Source: Erinaceus europaeus (lineage: Eukaryota; Chordata; Mammalia; Eulipotyphla; Erinaceidae). From it: DNA of 64,000 bases. The stretch lies in NCBI RefSeq assembly GCF_950295315.1, contig NC_080172.1:116667313-116731312 (forward strand), given 5' to 3'. How positions within the stretch are numbered: position 1 is the stretch's first letter; every line of letters begins with the position of its first letter. The translations under genes were made by a program, and so were the position numbers. Below are positions 53,837 through 63,749 of this stretch, piece by piece. Below the pieces are notes generated by a model. The model was given only the letters and a program-made list of their open reading frames with translations, was not told where the DNA came from and ran no database searches.

Positions 53837-54394
53837 GTATCTTCTCTGGGTCAGGCTGTCTTTTAGATGTCAGGGCATATTTTTGTGGGTAACCACATGT
53901 CCAATGGCAGTGAAAGGAAGACGGGGGATCCATGTTGATTTTTTCCTGCCTTAGAGTAAACCTTGGCCCACATTTCAGATTCTGCTAGTTTATCTTGCAC
54001 AGCCAAAGCCCCAGTTATCTCTGCTTCACTAAGTCTTGAGATTGGTTTGGAACACGAACATATATTCTTGGAAGCCATTAAAAGTGGTTTAATTGGCTGT
54101 TCAGGGATGTCCTTCTCTCCTGTCTCCAAATGATCATCCCCCTCCATCTCTCCCCAGAACTGGGAGGCTGGAAGTTCTCGCCTGGATGACCCACCTCCCT
54201 GAATTTATTTCTCTTGCTCTGGGCCCCAGAAGCTCCAGACTTTGCATTGCAGATCCAGCCTCTCTTAGAGCAGCATAGCCAAATCCTGCCTGAGGATCCA
54301 ACCACAGCAGCCAGCTAAGGCACCGCCCAGAAAGGTGGGGCCCTGTCAGCCAGCACTGTCCCAGGAAAGTCTGACTCTTCACATATTTTTAAAA
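53837..54394. other. unique sequence, no feature recognised
   Basis: Frames of 61-94 codons without a domain. Confidence 0.45.
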
Positions 54395-55149
54395 TCATTT
54401 TTATTTATAAAAAGGAAACATTGACAAAAACTATAGAATAAGAGGGGTACAACTCCACACAGTTCCCACCACCAGAACTCCATATCCTACCCTCTCCCCT
54501 GATAGCTTTCCTATTCTTTATCCCTCTGGGAGTATGGACCCAGGGTCATTGTGGGATGCAGAAGGTGGGAGGTCTGGCTTCTGTAACTGCTTCCCTGTTG
54601 AACATGGGTGTTGACAGGTGGATCCACACTCCCAGCCTGCCTCTCTCTTTCCCTAGTGGGGCAGGGCTCTGGGGAAGCAGAGCTCCAGGACACATTGGTG
54701 GGGTTGTCTGTCCAGGGAAGTCTGGTTGGCATCATGGTAGCATCTGGAACCTAGTGGTTGAAAGAGAGTTAACATATAAAGCCAAACAAATTGTTGAACA
54801 ATCATGGACCTAAAGGTGGGAATAGTGCAGATGAAGATTTGGGGGGGGTCTCCGTTTTGTAGATAGTTAGTAGGCTTATTTTAGTTATACTCCAAAGGGC
54901 CCATGACTACACTAGTTTTGGGTTTTTGTTTTTTCTGAGCCTGACATCTGATATGCAGGTGGATTCAATTTATTGTCTGGGGAGATGATATCATGGCTGG
55001 CAAAAGGAGCAGAAAGCTGGATCAGAGAAAAGAGTAGCTCGCAAATATGGGAAAGTTGTATAAATATTGTAGACTGTAAACCCCATTGATTTGATCTGAT
55101 CTGGGGCCCATATTCAGCTTAGGAGCCTATGTAACCTCTGCAACCCTGC
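54395..55149 (-). mobile_element. L1 3' end (long 3' UTR type)
   Basis: 3' terminus at about 54395 with a TTTATTTATAAAAAGG tail. Then GGGTACAACTCCACACAGTT, TTATCCCTCTGGGAGTATGG, AACATGGGTGTTGACAGGTG, ATATAAAGCCAAACAAATTG and ATCATGGACCTAAAGGTGGG. The upstream part is shared with 62440-62750 (plus) and 39830-40150. Confidence 0.82.
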
Positions 55150-55400
55150 AGATCTTTATGGGGAGCAGAAGGTGGGAGTTCTGGCTTCTGGCATTGCTTC
55201 TCCACTGGACATGGGTGTTGGCAGGTGGATCCACACCCCCAGCCTATTTCTATCTTTCCCTAGTGGGGCAGGGTTCTGGGGAGGGGAGGTTCCAGGACAC
55301 ATTGGTGGGGTCATCTGTCCAGGGAAGTCAGGTTGACATCATGCATCTGCAACCTGGTGGCTGAAAGAAATGTTAACATATAAAGCCAAACAGAGTCACC
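55150..55400 (-). mobile_element. second, partial L1 3' UTR block
   Basis: Repeats the segment GGGGAGCAGAAGGTGGGAGT ... GGACATGGGTGTTGGCAGGT ... ATATAAAGCCAAACAGAGTC that is also in 54550-54790. It lacks the terminal approximately 130 bp, so it is joined head-to-tail to the neighbouring L1. Confidence 0.78.
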
Positions 55401-55637
55401 CAAAGGAGGCTTTGGCAAGAAAGGCAGACACCCACCAGGGACCATATGAAGCAGCAAGAAAACTCCTGGTACTAGGCACAGGGCTGGGGGAACACTCAGG
55501 ATTTCGTAGTATGAACTCGAGTCCCATAACACCCTTAAGACTGTCCCTGTTGAGTTCACAGACTCTCAGGAAATCAAGGAAGATCACACCCATCTGTCTA
55601 CCTGGCAGATTACAAGTGTCTGCCGAGTAGAGGTACG
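55401..55637. other. unique sequence
   Basis: Nothing recognised. Confidence 0.5.
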
Positions 55638-55811
55638 GGAACCAGGCAGGGTACACCTGGTTAAGCACACACATTAAGATGCACAAGGAGCAGGGTTTGA
55701 ATCCCCACTCCCCACCTGCAGGGAGGTAGCCTCATGAGCTGTGAAGCAAGTTCTTCCGGTGTCTCTCTGCCTCTCTCCCTCTCTTTTTATTTTTTAAAAA
55801 ATTTTATTATC

Positions 55812-55945
55812 AGGCAGGGGTAGATAGCGTAATGGTTACGCAAAGAGTCTCTCAAGTCTGAGGCTCCATCAAGTCCCAGGTTCAATCCCCTGCACCACCA
55901 TAAGGCAGAGCTGAGCAGTGCTCTGGTAAAATAAAATAGAATAAA
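55812..55945 (+). mobile_element. SINE type C
   Basis: GGCAGGGGTAGATAGCGTAA, TGGTTACGC, GAGGCTCCATCAAGTCCCAG, B box GGTTCAATCCCC, GAGCTGAGCAGTGCTCTGGT, AAAATAAAATAG tail. Confidence 0.92.
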
Positions 55946-55952
55946 ATTACAA

Positions 55953-56174
55953 AAAAAAATTATTATCTTTATTTACTTGACAGAGACAGCCAGAAATTGA
56001 GAGCAAGGTGGAAGGTGGGGATAGAGAGGGAGAGAGACAGAGAGACATCTGCAGCCCTGCTTCATCACTTGGAAGGCTTTTCCCTTGCAGGTGGGGAGTA
56101 GGGCTTGAGCCTGGGTCTTGTGCACCTGTGACATGTGCGCTCGACCAGGTGCGCCACCACGCCACCCAGCCCCT
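55953..56174 (-). mobile_element. ERI SINE type B
   Basis: TTATTATCTTTATTTACTTG, CAGCCAGAAATTGAGAGCAA, TCCCTTGCAGGTGGGGAGTA, GGGCTTGAGCCTGGGTCTTG and GTGCGCCACCACGCC. Confidence 0.93.
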
Positions 56175-56284
56175 GTCTCTCTCCTTCTCAATCTCCCCTC
56201 CGCCTCCTAACTTTTCTCTGTCCTGTCAAATAAAGGGGGGAAGTAAAGGTGAAATAGTCACTTCAGATGTCAGTGCCCAGAGCT

Positions 56285-56396
56285 GGGGAGACTCATAGAG
56301 CACTTAGACAACAGACTCTCATGTCTGAGACTCTGAGGCCCCAGGTTCGATCCTTGGCACTATCATAAGCAAGAAGTGAGCTGTGCCGAGTTAATC
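56285..56396 (+). mobile_element. SINE type C
   Basis: GAGACTCATAGAGCACTTAG, CTCATGTCTGAGACTCTGAG, B box GGTTCGATCCTTGG, CTATCATAAGCAAGAAGTGA. Confidence 0.85.
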
Positions 56397-56545
56397 GGGC
56401 AGAGGTAGATAACATAGTGGTTCTGCAAAAAAGACTCTCCTGCTTGAGGCTCCAAAGTCCCAGGTTCAATCCCTAGCACTACCATAAGCCAGAGCTGAGC
56501 AGTGTTCTGGCAAAATCAATCAATCAATCAAATCAAATCCAAACA
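56397..56545 (+). mobile_element. SINE type C
   Basis: CGGGCAGAGGTAGATAACAT, GTGGTTCTGC, GAGGCTCCAAAGTCCCAGGT, ACCATAAGCCAGAGCTGAGC, AATCAATCAATCAATC tail. Head-to-tail with the preceding copy. Confidence 0.92.
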
Positions 56546-56621
56546 GAATACCAATGGCTGGCCATTTGGGAAATAAACTCTTCATTGGTATTTACTGTTA
56601 TTTGTTAAAATTCTTTTCTCA

Positions 56622-56860
56622 GGCCCAGGTACACCAGGTTAAGCACATGTAGCACGAAGCACAAAGACCAGCACAGGATCCAGGTTCAAGCCCTCCATCC
56701 CCACCTGCAGGGGGTATCTTCATGAGCAGCAAAGTTGGTCTGCAGATGTCTCTCTTTATCTCACTATTTCCCCCCTCCTCTCTCAATTTATCTCTGTCCT
56801 GTCCAATAAAGTGATGGGAAAGAAAAGGAAAAAAATGGCCACCAGGAACAAAGGATACAG
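56622..56860 (+). mobile_element. ERI SINE, long form without CAACAA linker
   Basis: GGTACACCAGGTTAAGCACA, B box GGTTCAAGCCC, CCCCACCTGCAGGGGGTATC, CTGTCCTGTCCAATAAAGTG, AAAATGGCCACCAGGAACAA. Confidence 0.92.
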
Positions 56861-56933
56861 AGTTCCATCAGAGAACTACAGCAACTGGAGGAAAAAACAA
56901 AACAAAACAATGTTTTTCTCCCATCTGTCCTTA

Positions 56934-57147
56934 GAGTTGTACCTGATATAAGTATGCTTGTATTCCTTTATACACTTATAATATGCCCTTGTGTATATGC
57001 CGTAAAGATAAATAGTGATATCAAAAGACTGAAAGACTAGAGAAATAGAGACAGACATTTCTTTCTTAAAATGGCTTTAGTTATTTTATTTATTATTGGA
57101 TAGAGACAGAAAAAAAATTGAGAGGGAAGGAGGAGAGACAAAGAGAG
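56934..57147 (+). repeat. inverted repeat, left arm (214 bp)
   Basis: Reverse complement of 57556-57764. Starts GAGTTGTACCTGATATAAGT and ends GGAGAGACAAAGAGAG. I count one substitution (GAGTTG vs GAGCTG) and one 5 bp indel (TTATTTTATTTATT vs TTATTTATT). About 140 bp is otherwise unique sequence; the inner 70 bp is the tail and purine block of a type B SINE. Confidence 0.95.
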
Positions 57148-57297
57148 ATAGAGACAAAAAAAAAAAGAAAAAAACTGTACAGTGCTGCTTCTTGGATCAT
57201 GAAGCTTTCTCCCTGAAGATGGGAGTCAGGGCTTGAACCTAGGACTTTGTGCACTGTAATGTGTGCGCTTAGTCAGGGGCATCACTGCCTGGCCCCA
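57077..57297 (-). mobile_element. ERI SINE type B, partly inside the left arm
   Basis: GTTATTTTATTTATTATTGG, ATAGAGACAGAAAAAAAATT, GAAGCTTTCTCCCTGAAGAT, GGGCTTGAACCTAGGACTTT, CACTGCCTGGCCCC. Confidence 0.9.
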
Positions 57298-57384
57298 AGA
57301 TAAATAAACATTTTTTAAAGTCGTATCTGCATCATTTATTGTACCCAACGAAGCATGTGGAATGTAACAGAAATAAGAATTCCT
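57298..57384. other. spacer of the inverted repeat
   Basis: AT-rich unique sequence between two minus-strand SINEs. Confidence 0.6.
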
Positions 57385-57555
57385 TAAATAAGTATTTGAT
57401 AGGACAGAGGGAAATTGAGGGGAGACAGAGAGGCAGAGAGAAACAGAGAGACCTGAGCCCTGCTTCACCACTCGTGAAGCTTTCCCCCTGCAGGTGGGGA
57501 CCATGGGCTTGAACCTGGGTCCTTGTGCACTGTAGTGTGTGTGCTCAACCAGGTG
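57385..57555 (-). mobile_element. ERI SINE type B, ends at the inverted-repeat junction
   Basis: TTTGATAGGACAGAGGGAAA, GAGCCCTGCTTCACCACTCG, CCCCCTGCAGGTGGGGACCA, GGGCTTGAACCTGGGTCCTT, GTGCTCAACCAGGTG, where it meets the right arm directly. Confidence 0.88.
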
Positions 57556-57764
57556 CTCTCTTTGTCTCTCCTCCTTCCCTCTCAATTTTTTTTCTGTCTC
57601 TATCCAATAATAAATAACTAAAGCCATTTTAAGAAAGAAATGTCTGTCTCTATTTCTCTAGTCTTTCAGTCTTTTGATATCACTATTTATCTTTACGGCA
57701 TATACACAAGGGCATATTATAAGTGTATAAAGGAATACAAGCATACTTATATCAGGTACAGCTC
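57556..57764 (+). repeat. inverted repeat, right arm (209 bp)
   Basis: Starts CTCTCTTTGTCTCTCCTCCT (SINE block in plus orientation, CTATCCAATAATAAATAACT at 57601-57620). It then gives the complement of the left arm, ending GGTACAGCTC. The identical 40-residue open frame seen at both arms is a consequence of this duplication, not a gene. Confidence 0.95.
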
Positions 57765-57872
57765 AACCACCGCCTGGTTCTCCCTCTCTGTTTTTCTATC
57801 AAAAGAAAAAAAAAAAGGTAAGTAAATAATCTGAAGTTTTTTCCCAGTGAGGATCAATAAAAATTAAAATCA

Positions 57873-58052
57873 AGGGGCCTGGTGTGAGACACCCGGTTGA
57901 ACACACATGCTATAGAGAGACAGAGAGACACCTGCAGCCCTGCTTCACTGCTCTCAAAGCTTTCCCCCTGCTGGTTGGGACTGGGGGCTCAAACCCTGAT
58001 CCTTATGCATTGTAACATGTGCGCTCAACCTGGTGCGCCACTACCCGGCCCC
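57873..58052. mobile_element. head-to-head SINE pair, both truncated
   Basis: 57873-57914 is a plus-strand SINE head (GGGGCCTGGTGTGAGACACC, GGTTGAACACACATGCTATA). 57915-58052 is a minus-strand SINE (CAGAGAGACACCTGCAGCCC, TTTCCCCCTGCTGGTTGGGA, GGGGCTCAAACCCTGATCCT, GGTGCGCCACTACCCGGCCCC). Each lacks its 3' half. Confidence 0.8.
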
Positions 58053-59184
58053 AAAAGGATTTTAGAGAGTGGTGGGATCAGGCAGTATAAAGTATGCCCA
58101 GTCAAGCTCACAGGCTGTCATTCCAGGATCCCCCATTCCCACTTACAGGGGTGGAGCAGGGGGTTGGAGCTTCACGAGTGCCAGGACAGGATCCAGGTGT
58201 GTCTTCCTGCGCCTGCCTAGGCGTGTGCGTGTGCGTGTGCGTGTTTGGGTTGGGAAGTAGGAGTGGGATCTCTGGCCTCTGGTCTGGCTCACACATCATC
58301 AGTCATCCTCCCAGACCAAATTCCACCCCAGACAGCCAGTAGTGACCCTTCTGCCTCCAGCCGCATGGCACCCCGCTCAGAATCCAGCTTCCTCTTAACA
58401 GGCGGAATCCTTTTAGCTTTCCTGTGCACTAGAAAATACCTTTTCCCCTCATGAAGATGCTCATTAAAGAGTCTTATCAGAGGCATGTCCTGGGCAGAAG
58501 TGTGACCTCCGTAAGTCACAGCCTGGAGGCAGCAGGGCTGTGTATAAGCTTCCCCCTGGAGCCAGAGACTGCAGCTTTGAGGGGTGGGTGGGGGACACCC
58601 TTCCAGCCACCCCCCTCCAGCCAGGCTGCCTTTGGAGAGCTGGACAGATGTACTTCAAGGACATGGAGAAAGCAGAGAGAGGGCCCTGCAGAAAAAGGGC
58701 CAGGGGGTGGGGCAGGCATGTGCCCAGATGGTTGCCCTCAGGGACAAGCTGAGACTCAGCATGGCCCTGCTGTCAGGGTGAGGGGATGCAGCTGGTGTAG
58801 GAGTGGCTGCTCAAACCCCTGTCAGCAGCACCCTGTCACTCCCCCCCCCCCCACCAGGCACAGCAGCCTCCTCCCTTGGCCAGCGCTCCCTAGGGCAGCT
58901 TGGAGCCCAGTGGGCGTGATGCACACACAGCACCTGCCTCCCAGCACCCTTATCTGTGAGTCTGTGGTGTTTGCACGTCAGGGCTGAACACCTGGGACTG
59001 GGCTGCCCAGCCCTGGGAGCACAGGGAGGTCGAGAGTCCCAGCTGCCTCGCTGGGATAATGGCCACTTCTTCTGAGCCAGTCAGCCACCAGATTCTTGAG
59101 CGAGCCCGAGGCTGGGGCCTCATTTTATAGATCAGTAGATTAGAGTTGGTAGATGTGGCCACCAGCAATGGCTCCTCCTGGTTG
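58053..59184. other. unique sequence with a short (GTGTGC)n at 58220-58243
   Basis: GC-moderate. The longest frame is 178 codons (58451-58987, plus), overlapped by several others on both strands; no domain or splice structure found. A C run at 58843-58853. Confidence 0.45.
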
Positions 59185-59540
59185 TGCCTGTGTGTGTGTG
59201 CTTGCATGTGTGTGTGCGTGCATGTGTGTGTCCGTGCGTGTGTGTCTGTGAGTGTGTACATGTGTGTGTGCCTGTGTGTGCGTGTGTGTGCCTGTGAGTG
59301 CATGCATGTGTGTGTGCATGTGTGTGCCTGCCTGTGTGTGCATATGTGTGCCTGTGTGTGTGCATGTGTGTGCCTTGTGTACAAGTGTGTGTGCCTGTGA
59401 GTGTGTGCATGCATGCATGTGTGTGTGTCTGTGTGTGCGAGTGTGTGTGCCTGCATGTGTGTGCATGTGTGTCTACATGTGTGTGCATACGTGTGTGCAT
59501 GTGTGTGTGCATGCATGTGTGTGTGTGTGTGTGTGCTCAG
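59185..59540. repeat. GT-rich array with GCATGTGT words
   Basis: Over 350 bp of GT dinucleotides punctuated by GCATG and GCCTG words. His/Thr-rich minus frames are artefacts. Confidence 0.95.
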
Positions 59541-59594
59541 GGGGTGCAGAGATATTTGATACCAGAACTGTACTCTTAACCTCAAAACCTGTAA

Positions 59595-59876
59595 GAGGGG
59601 AGTCAGGCAGTAGCACAGCGGGTTCAGTGCACGTGGCACAAAGCACAAGGACTGGCAGAAGGACAGCAGTTTGAGCCCCCAGCTCCCCACCTGCAGGGGA
59701 GTCGCTTCACAGGCTGTGAAGCAGGTCTGCAGGTGTCTCTCTTTCTCTCTCTGTCTTCCCCTCCTCTCTCCATTTCTCTCTGTCCTATCCAACAATGACG
59801 ACATCAATAACAACAATAACTACAACAATAAAAAAGAAGGGCAACAAAGGGAAAATGAATAAATAAATGAGGGCGG
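59595..59876 (+). mobile_element. ERI SINE type A
   Basis: GGGGAGTCAGGCAGTAGCAC head, GTTTGAGCCCCC, CACCTGCAGGGGAGTCGCTT, CTATCCAACAATGACGACAT linker, AATGAATAAATAAATG tail, directly followed by the start of an L1. Confidence 0.93.
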
Positions 59877-60412
59877 AGCCAAGATGATGACTAGAAAGCA
59901 GCTTGTGGCATGAGCTCTGACAACAACTGCTAGAAAGCCTTAGGCTCCTGGCCTTCAGCAGGACAAAGAAGGAGGTGTTCTAAGCATGACACCAAGGAGC
60001 CACCAGCCTCTGGATGCCAGCATGATGCCAACCAGACTTCCCCAGACTGATGGCCCCACCAATGTGTCCTGGAGCTCCGCTTCCCCAGGGACCCACTCTC
60101 CTATGGAAAGAGAGAGGCAGACTGGGAGTATGGACCGACCAGTCAACGTCCATGTTCAGCGGGAAAGCAATTACAGAAGCCAGACCTTCCACCTTCTGCA
60201 TCCCACAATGACCTTGGGTCCATGCTCCCAGAGGGATAGAGAATGGGAAAGCTACTGGGGAGGGGGTGGGATACGGAGTTCTGGTGGTGGGAATTGTGTG
60301 GAGCTGTACCCCTCTTATCTTATGGTTTTGTTAATGTCTCCTTTCTTAAATAAGTAAAATAAAATAAAAACATAATAAAAAATAAACGAGAAATAAATAT
60401 AAAAAAAATAAA
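59877..60412 (+). mobile_element. L1 with large internal deletion (5' start joined to 3' end)
   Basis: Starts AGGGCGGAGCCAAGATGATG, resembling the GGAGCCAAGATGGC start shared by mammalian L1 5' UTRs. From about 60030 it matches the L1 3' UTR type at 54395-54730 (reverse): CCACCAATGTGTCCTGGAGC, AGAGAGGCAGACTGGGAGTA, CTTCTGCATCCCACAATGAC, GTACCCCTCTTATCTTATGG and an A-rich tail. ORF1 and ORF2 are absent. Confidence 0.75.
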
Positions 60413-60752
60413 ACCTATAAGAGGCCACAGTGGACTCTTGCCCCCACCTAAGCACCATCTCATTGACTGATGGAAGACCAAGGTCTGGGAGCCTGTCTCC
60501 TATTGCTGGGACTAGACAAGGACTCTCAGAAACAGCCAGGGACTATCTTGTGGACAAGGAATAACAGACAAGGACTGTCTAAGGACCAGACAGCCTCCCA
60601 TGCCTGTGACCTTCTGCCTGATCCCCAATTTGCTCTTAAGCCGTCCTGCTGCCCTCCCAGGAGGAGACCCCCTCTTCCTCCTCACTCATAGCAGCATTTT
60701 CTTATGGGTGTGTTTTTCTTGCCTTTTATTTTCTTTGGGTGGCTCTGGACTT
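60413..60752. other. unique sequence, no feature recognised
   Basis: AT-moderate; the T run near 60755 belongs to the next SINE tail. Confidence 0.5.
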
Positions 60753-61047
60753 TTCTTTTTTTTTTTTTTCAACATTTTAAAAATATTTGTTTATTTTCCC
60801 TTTTGTTGTCCTTGTTGTTTTATTGTTATTATTGCTGTCATCGTTGTTGAATACGACAGAGAGAAATGGAGAGAGGAGGGGAAGACAGAGAGGGGGAGAG
60901 AAAGACAGACACCTGCAGACCTGCTTCATCGCCTGTGAAGCGACTCCCCTGCAGGTGGGGAGCCAGGGGCTCGAACCGGGATCCTTACTCAGGTCCTTGT
61001 GCTTTGCGCCACGTGCACTTAACTCGCTGTGCCACCGCCCAGCTCCC
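60753..61047 (-). mobile_element. ERI SINE type A
   Basis: T run, TTTTGTTGTCCTTGTTGTTT, TTATTATTGCTGTCATCGTT linker, ACGACAGAGAGAAATGGAGA, GGGGCTCGAACCGGGATCCT, GTGCCACCGCCCAGCTCCC. Confidence 0.95.
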
Positions 61048-61049
61048 TA

Positions 61050-61140
61050 AGAGTAGCAAATTTGATGTGCAGGTACCAAGCTGCAATGATAATCCTGGTA
61101 GTAAAAAAAATAATAAATTAAATAAATGCATAAACAAAAA
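61050..61140 (+). mobile_element. SINE 3'-domain remnant
   Basis: GAGTAGCAAATTTGATGTGC, AGGTACCAAGCTGCAATGAT and AATCCTGGTAGTAAAAAAAA resemble the type A 3' domain (GAGCAGTGGATTCATAGTGC ... CCCTGGAGGCAA), followed by AATAAATTAAATAAATGCAT. Confidence 0.65.
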
Positions 61141-62049
61141 AAGTAGCACCCACCATGTGGTGGCAACTGCTTCCTATACTTGCCAGGTGTTGCGGGGGGC
61201 ACAATGGCCCCTGATTCTTAAGCCCTGATTGGGATAAGAGCCTGAGGAGCAGTTCCAGATCTGGAAACGGGACTCACACTTGCACTGCCAAAACATATCC
61301 TGAAAGAAACAGAAGCCCGGGATTCAGAATGGGGCCAGGAACTCCGTCTTGAAGCCATAGGCGTGGGGCTTGTGCATGCCAGTGGAGACTCTGGAGTTTC
61401 CAGCCTGAGCCCTGAAACCGCCTCTGCCCTGGGCTGCCTCCTGATTCCAACCGCGGCTGGATTTGCATAGGGCGTTTGCATCTGGGGTTACCCATGGTGC
61501 TCTGGGAGCCAGTCTAGGGCAGAAGGCAGCAGGAAAATACATCATTCCACCTCAGCTTCCAGTGAAGGGGGGAGGGAGATGAGGGCAAGTGTGTTTCAAG
61601 GACCCTAACTTCTAGGGAATGTTCCTGCCTGGTGCACTTGGGGAGGGGCTGGGAAAGGGGCGTCCTCCTGATGGCTGAGAGTCTACCCTGGCATTTGGTT
61701 GTGAATCAGTGGGTGAAACAGTGAGTGGATGGGCTCATGAACAGACTGGCTCTGCAAATGGAGACAGGCAGAAGGGATCAGAGGGAGGAGGAGCACGGCC
61801 AGATCAGTGCAGAGGTCCACCCCGTCCCCAGGAGTCCACAGCCCACCAGACCTGGCCCAGTCTCTCAAGTGTAGGGTAGCAGGAGACTGTGTCTTCACTT
61901 ACGTGAAAAAAAGAAATCAGAGGGTCGCAGTCTCAACTCCAACAAAGAGCAGAGAGAGAAAGGGGGAATGTATTAGAGTGTCTACTTTGACTTAGACACC
62001 CTCCTCACCTACTTCCTATTACAGGCCTCTCACTCACTCCCAAGCTCAC
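61141..62049. other. unique sequence, no feature recognised
   Basis: Repeat-poor for this window. Frames of 62-87 codons without a domain. Confidence 0.45.
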
Positions 62050-62766
62050 CTTAGCAAAGCAAGGACTGCAAAAGCTGAATAAGGGCAAGAGACTGGCAGA
62101 CTTTAATGATGACTCCTTAGTCACTATCAGGCCACCCCATCAGCTGGGGCCCTAATCGGGGAGTCCTGAGATTCCCAAACAGACATGATGGGCCTAGACC
62201 TCGAATAAATCCCTCTCCCTAATATTACCAGTCATCTCTATCAGGAACAACAATATAGACCCCTTTGTGGGCCTCCATAGCACCTTGCCCTCAACTTGGA
62301 TCAACAATGATAGAGAATGTTCCATCCTCTGAAGGGAGGCTGGACAACATACTCTATGCTCCACCTGAGGAAGATGGGTTGATATTGGGGCAGCTTGGAA
62401 CGTTCCTCCTCCTGACCACAGAGTGTGAGCTCAGATCTATAGGGATGCAGAGGTCACACAGGCTCCTAAGCTGAACATGGGTCCCAGATCAGATCAAGCC
62501 AATGGGGTTTACAGTCAACACTATTGATACCCCTTTCCCATATTTGGGAGCTACTCTCTTCCCTGATCCAGCTTTCTGGTCCTTTTTGCAGCCATGACAT
62601 CAAAACCCCAGACAATAACTTCGGTCCACACCTGCATATCAGATGTAAGACTCAGGAAAAAACTAGTATAGTCATTGGCCCTTTGGAATATAACTGAAAT
62701 AGGCCAACTATATATCTTCAAAATAGACAGCCCAAATCTTCATCTGAAATATTCCACTCTAATACC
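62050..62766 (+). mobile_element. L1 3' UTR, 3'-truncated
   Basis: GACTTTAATGATGACTCCTT, CCCATCAGCTGGGGCCCTAA, GGATCAACAATGATAGAGAA, CAGGCTCCTAAGCTGAACAT, GCCAATGGGGTTTACAGTCA and ACCTGCATATCAGATGTAAG run in the order of the minus-strand copies at 54835-55149 and 39830-40345. It stops before the terminal region. Confidence 0.78.
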
Positions 62767-62771
62767 TCCCC

Positions 62772-62868
62772 CCCTCTTCCTTCCTTCCTTCCTTCCTTCC
62801 TTCCTTGCTTTCCTCCTGTTTTCTTTCTTTGTTCCTTTCTTTCTCTCTCTTTTCTTCTTTCTTCCCTT
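62772..62868 (+). repeat. polypyrimidine (TTCC)n tract
   Basis: TTCCTTCC units followed by T-rich mixed pyrimidines, at the junction of two oppositely oriented L1 pieces. Confidence 0.9.
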
Positions 62869-63315
62869 TTCATCCTTTATTGGGGTGATTAATGGTTTAC
62901 AGTTGACAGTAGAATACAGTAGTTGGCGCATTTCTGAGGTCCTGCTCAGCCCTCATGTTCCAGGACCTGAACCCCCCTCCCCCAGACCCACCCCAGAGTC
63001 CTTGACTTTGGTGCAACACACCAACTCCAGTCCAAGCTCTGCTTTGTGTCTCCCTTCTGTTTTTATTTCTCCACTTCTGTCTATGAGGGGGATCATCCCA
63101 TATTTATCCTTCTCTTTCTGGCCGATCTCACTTCACAGGATTCCTTCAAGCTCTTTCCAAGATGAACTGAAGAAGGTGAAGTCATCATTTTTAATAGCTG
63201 AGTAATATCCCATTGTGTATCTAGACCATAAGTTTCTCAGCCACTCATCTGTTGTTGGACACCTGGGTCTTGGCTGTGACACATTGCGCTGCTATAAGCA
63301 TGGTGTAAGATGTAC
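62869..63315 (-). mobile_element. L1 fragment, 3' region
   Basis: The plus view reads TCCTTTATTGGGGTGATTAA, CCAGAGTCCTTGACTTTGGT, CTATGAGGGGGATCATCCCA, AATAGCTGAGTAATATCCCA, TTGTGTATCTAGACCATAAG, GTTGGACACCTGGGTCTTGG and TGCGCTGCTATAAGCATGGT, all standard minus-strand L1 3' words. Confidence 0.93.
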
Positions 63316-63749
63316 ACAGATCACTTGGGGTGGGTGTGTTTGTCTCCATCGTCCCCCTTTCTAAAACGGTGAGCTATCCGCCCGCCCACTGGTGGTGTTT
63401 GAGAGGGACGTGTAACCTGCCCTACACTACAACAGCTTGTGTGCCAGCCAGAGTTTAGCCAGACTAGAAAGGCAGACACCATGAAGCTACTAGGTGCCCA
63501 GTGAGGCACGATGCCCCGCAGAGGCCAGGGAGTGTCCACAAGCTTCCCTGTTCTCCCCACACCCTTCCCAGCACTCCAGGATGGAGCTACAGCTGCCCCC
63601 CCCCACTGCCCTGTGACTTGCAGTCCCTTCACTTTGCCTATGATTCATTCTTTACCACGTCTTTTACACTAGACTGGGAACATCTTGGGAGCAGATACGA
63701 TGAATGGCTCCCCTGTCTCTCCTCTTTTCTCCTTTGTTTTTAATAAGTT
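63316..63749. other. unique sequence, no feature recognised
   Basis: Nothing recognised; a C run at 63598-63605. Confidence 0.5.

Larger units (their letters stand above)
55638..56240 (+). mobile_element. ERI SINE type B split by two other SINEs
   Basis: 5' part 55638-55795 (ACCAGGCAGGGTACACCTGG, GGTTTGAATCCCC, CCCCACCTGCAGGGAGGTAG, pyrimidine block). 3' part 56175-56240 (CTCTCCTTCTCAATCTCCCC, CTCTGTCCTGTCAAATAAAG). Between them are a type C (+) and a type B (-) SINE. Confidence 0.8.

Noticed and set aside
56876..57825. Duplicate 40-residue peptides on opposite strands as a gene pair
   Set aside because: Both come from the two arms of the inverted repeat, largely AT-rich noncoding DNA.
58950..59816. 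288-codon minus-strand His/Thr-rich frame
   Set aside because: Spans a GT-rich array and two SINE edges; composition follows the repeat.
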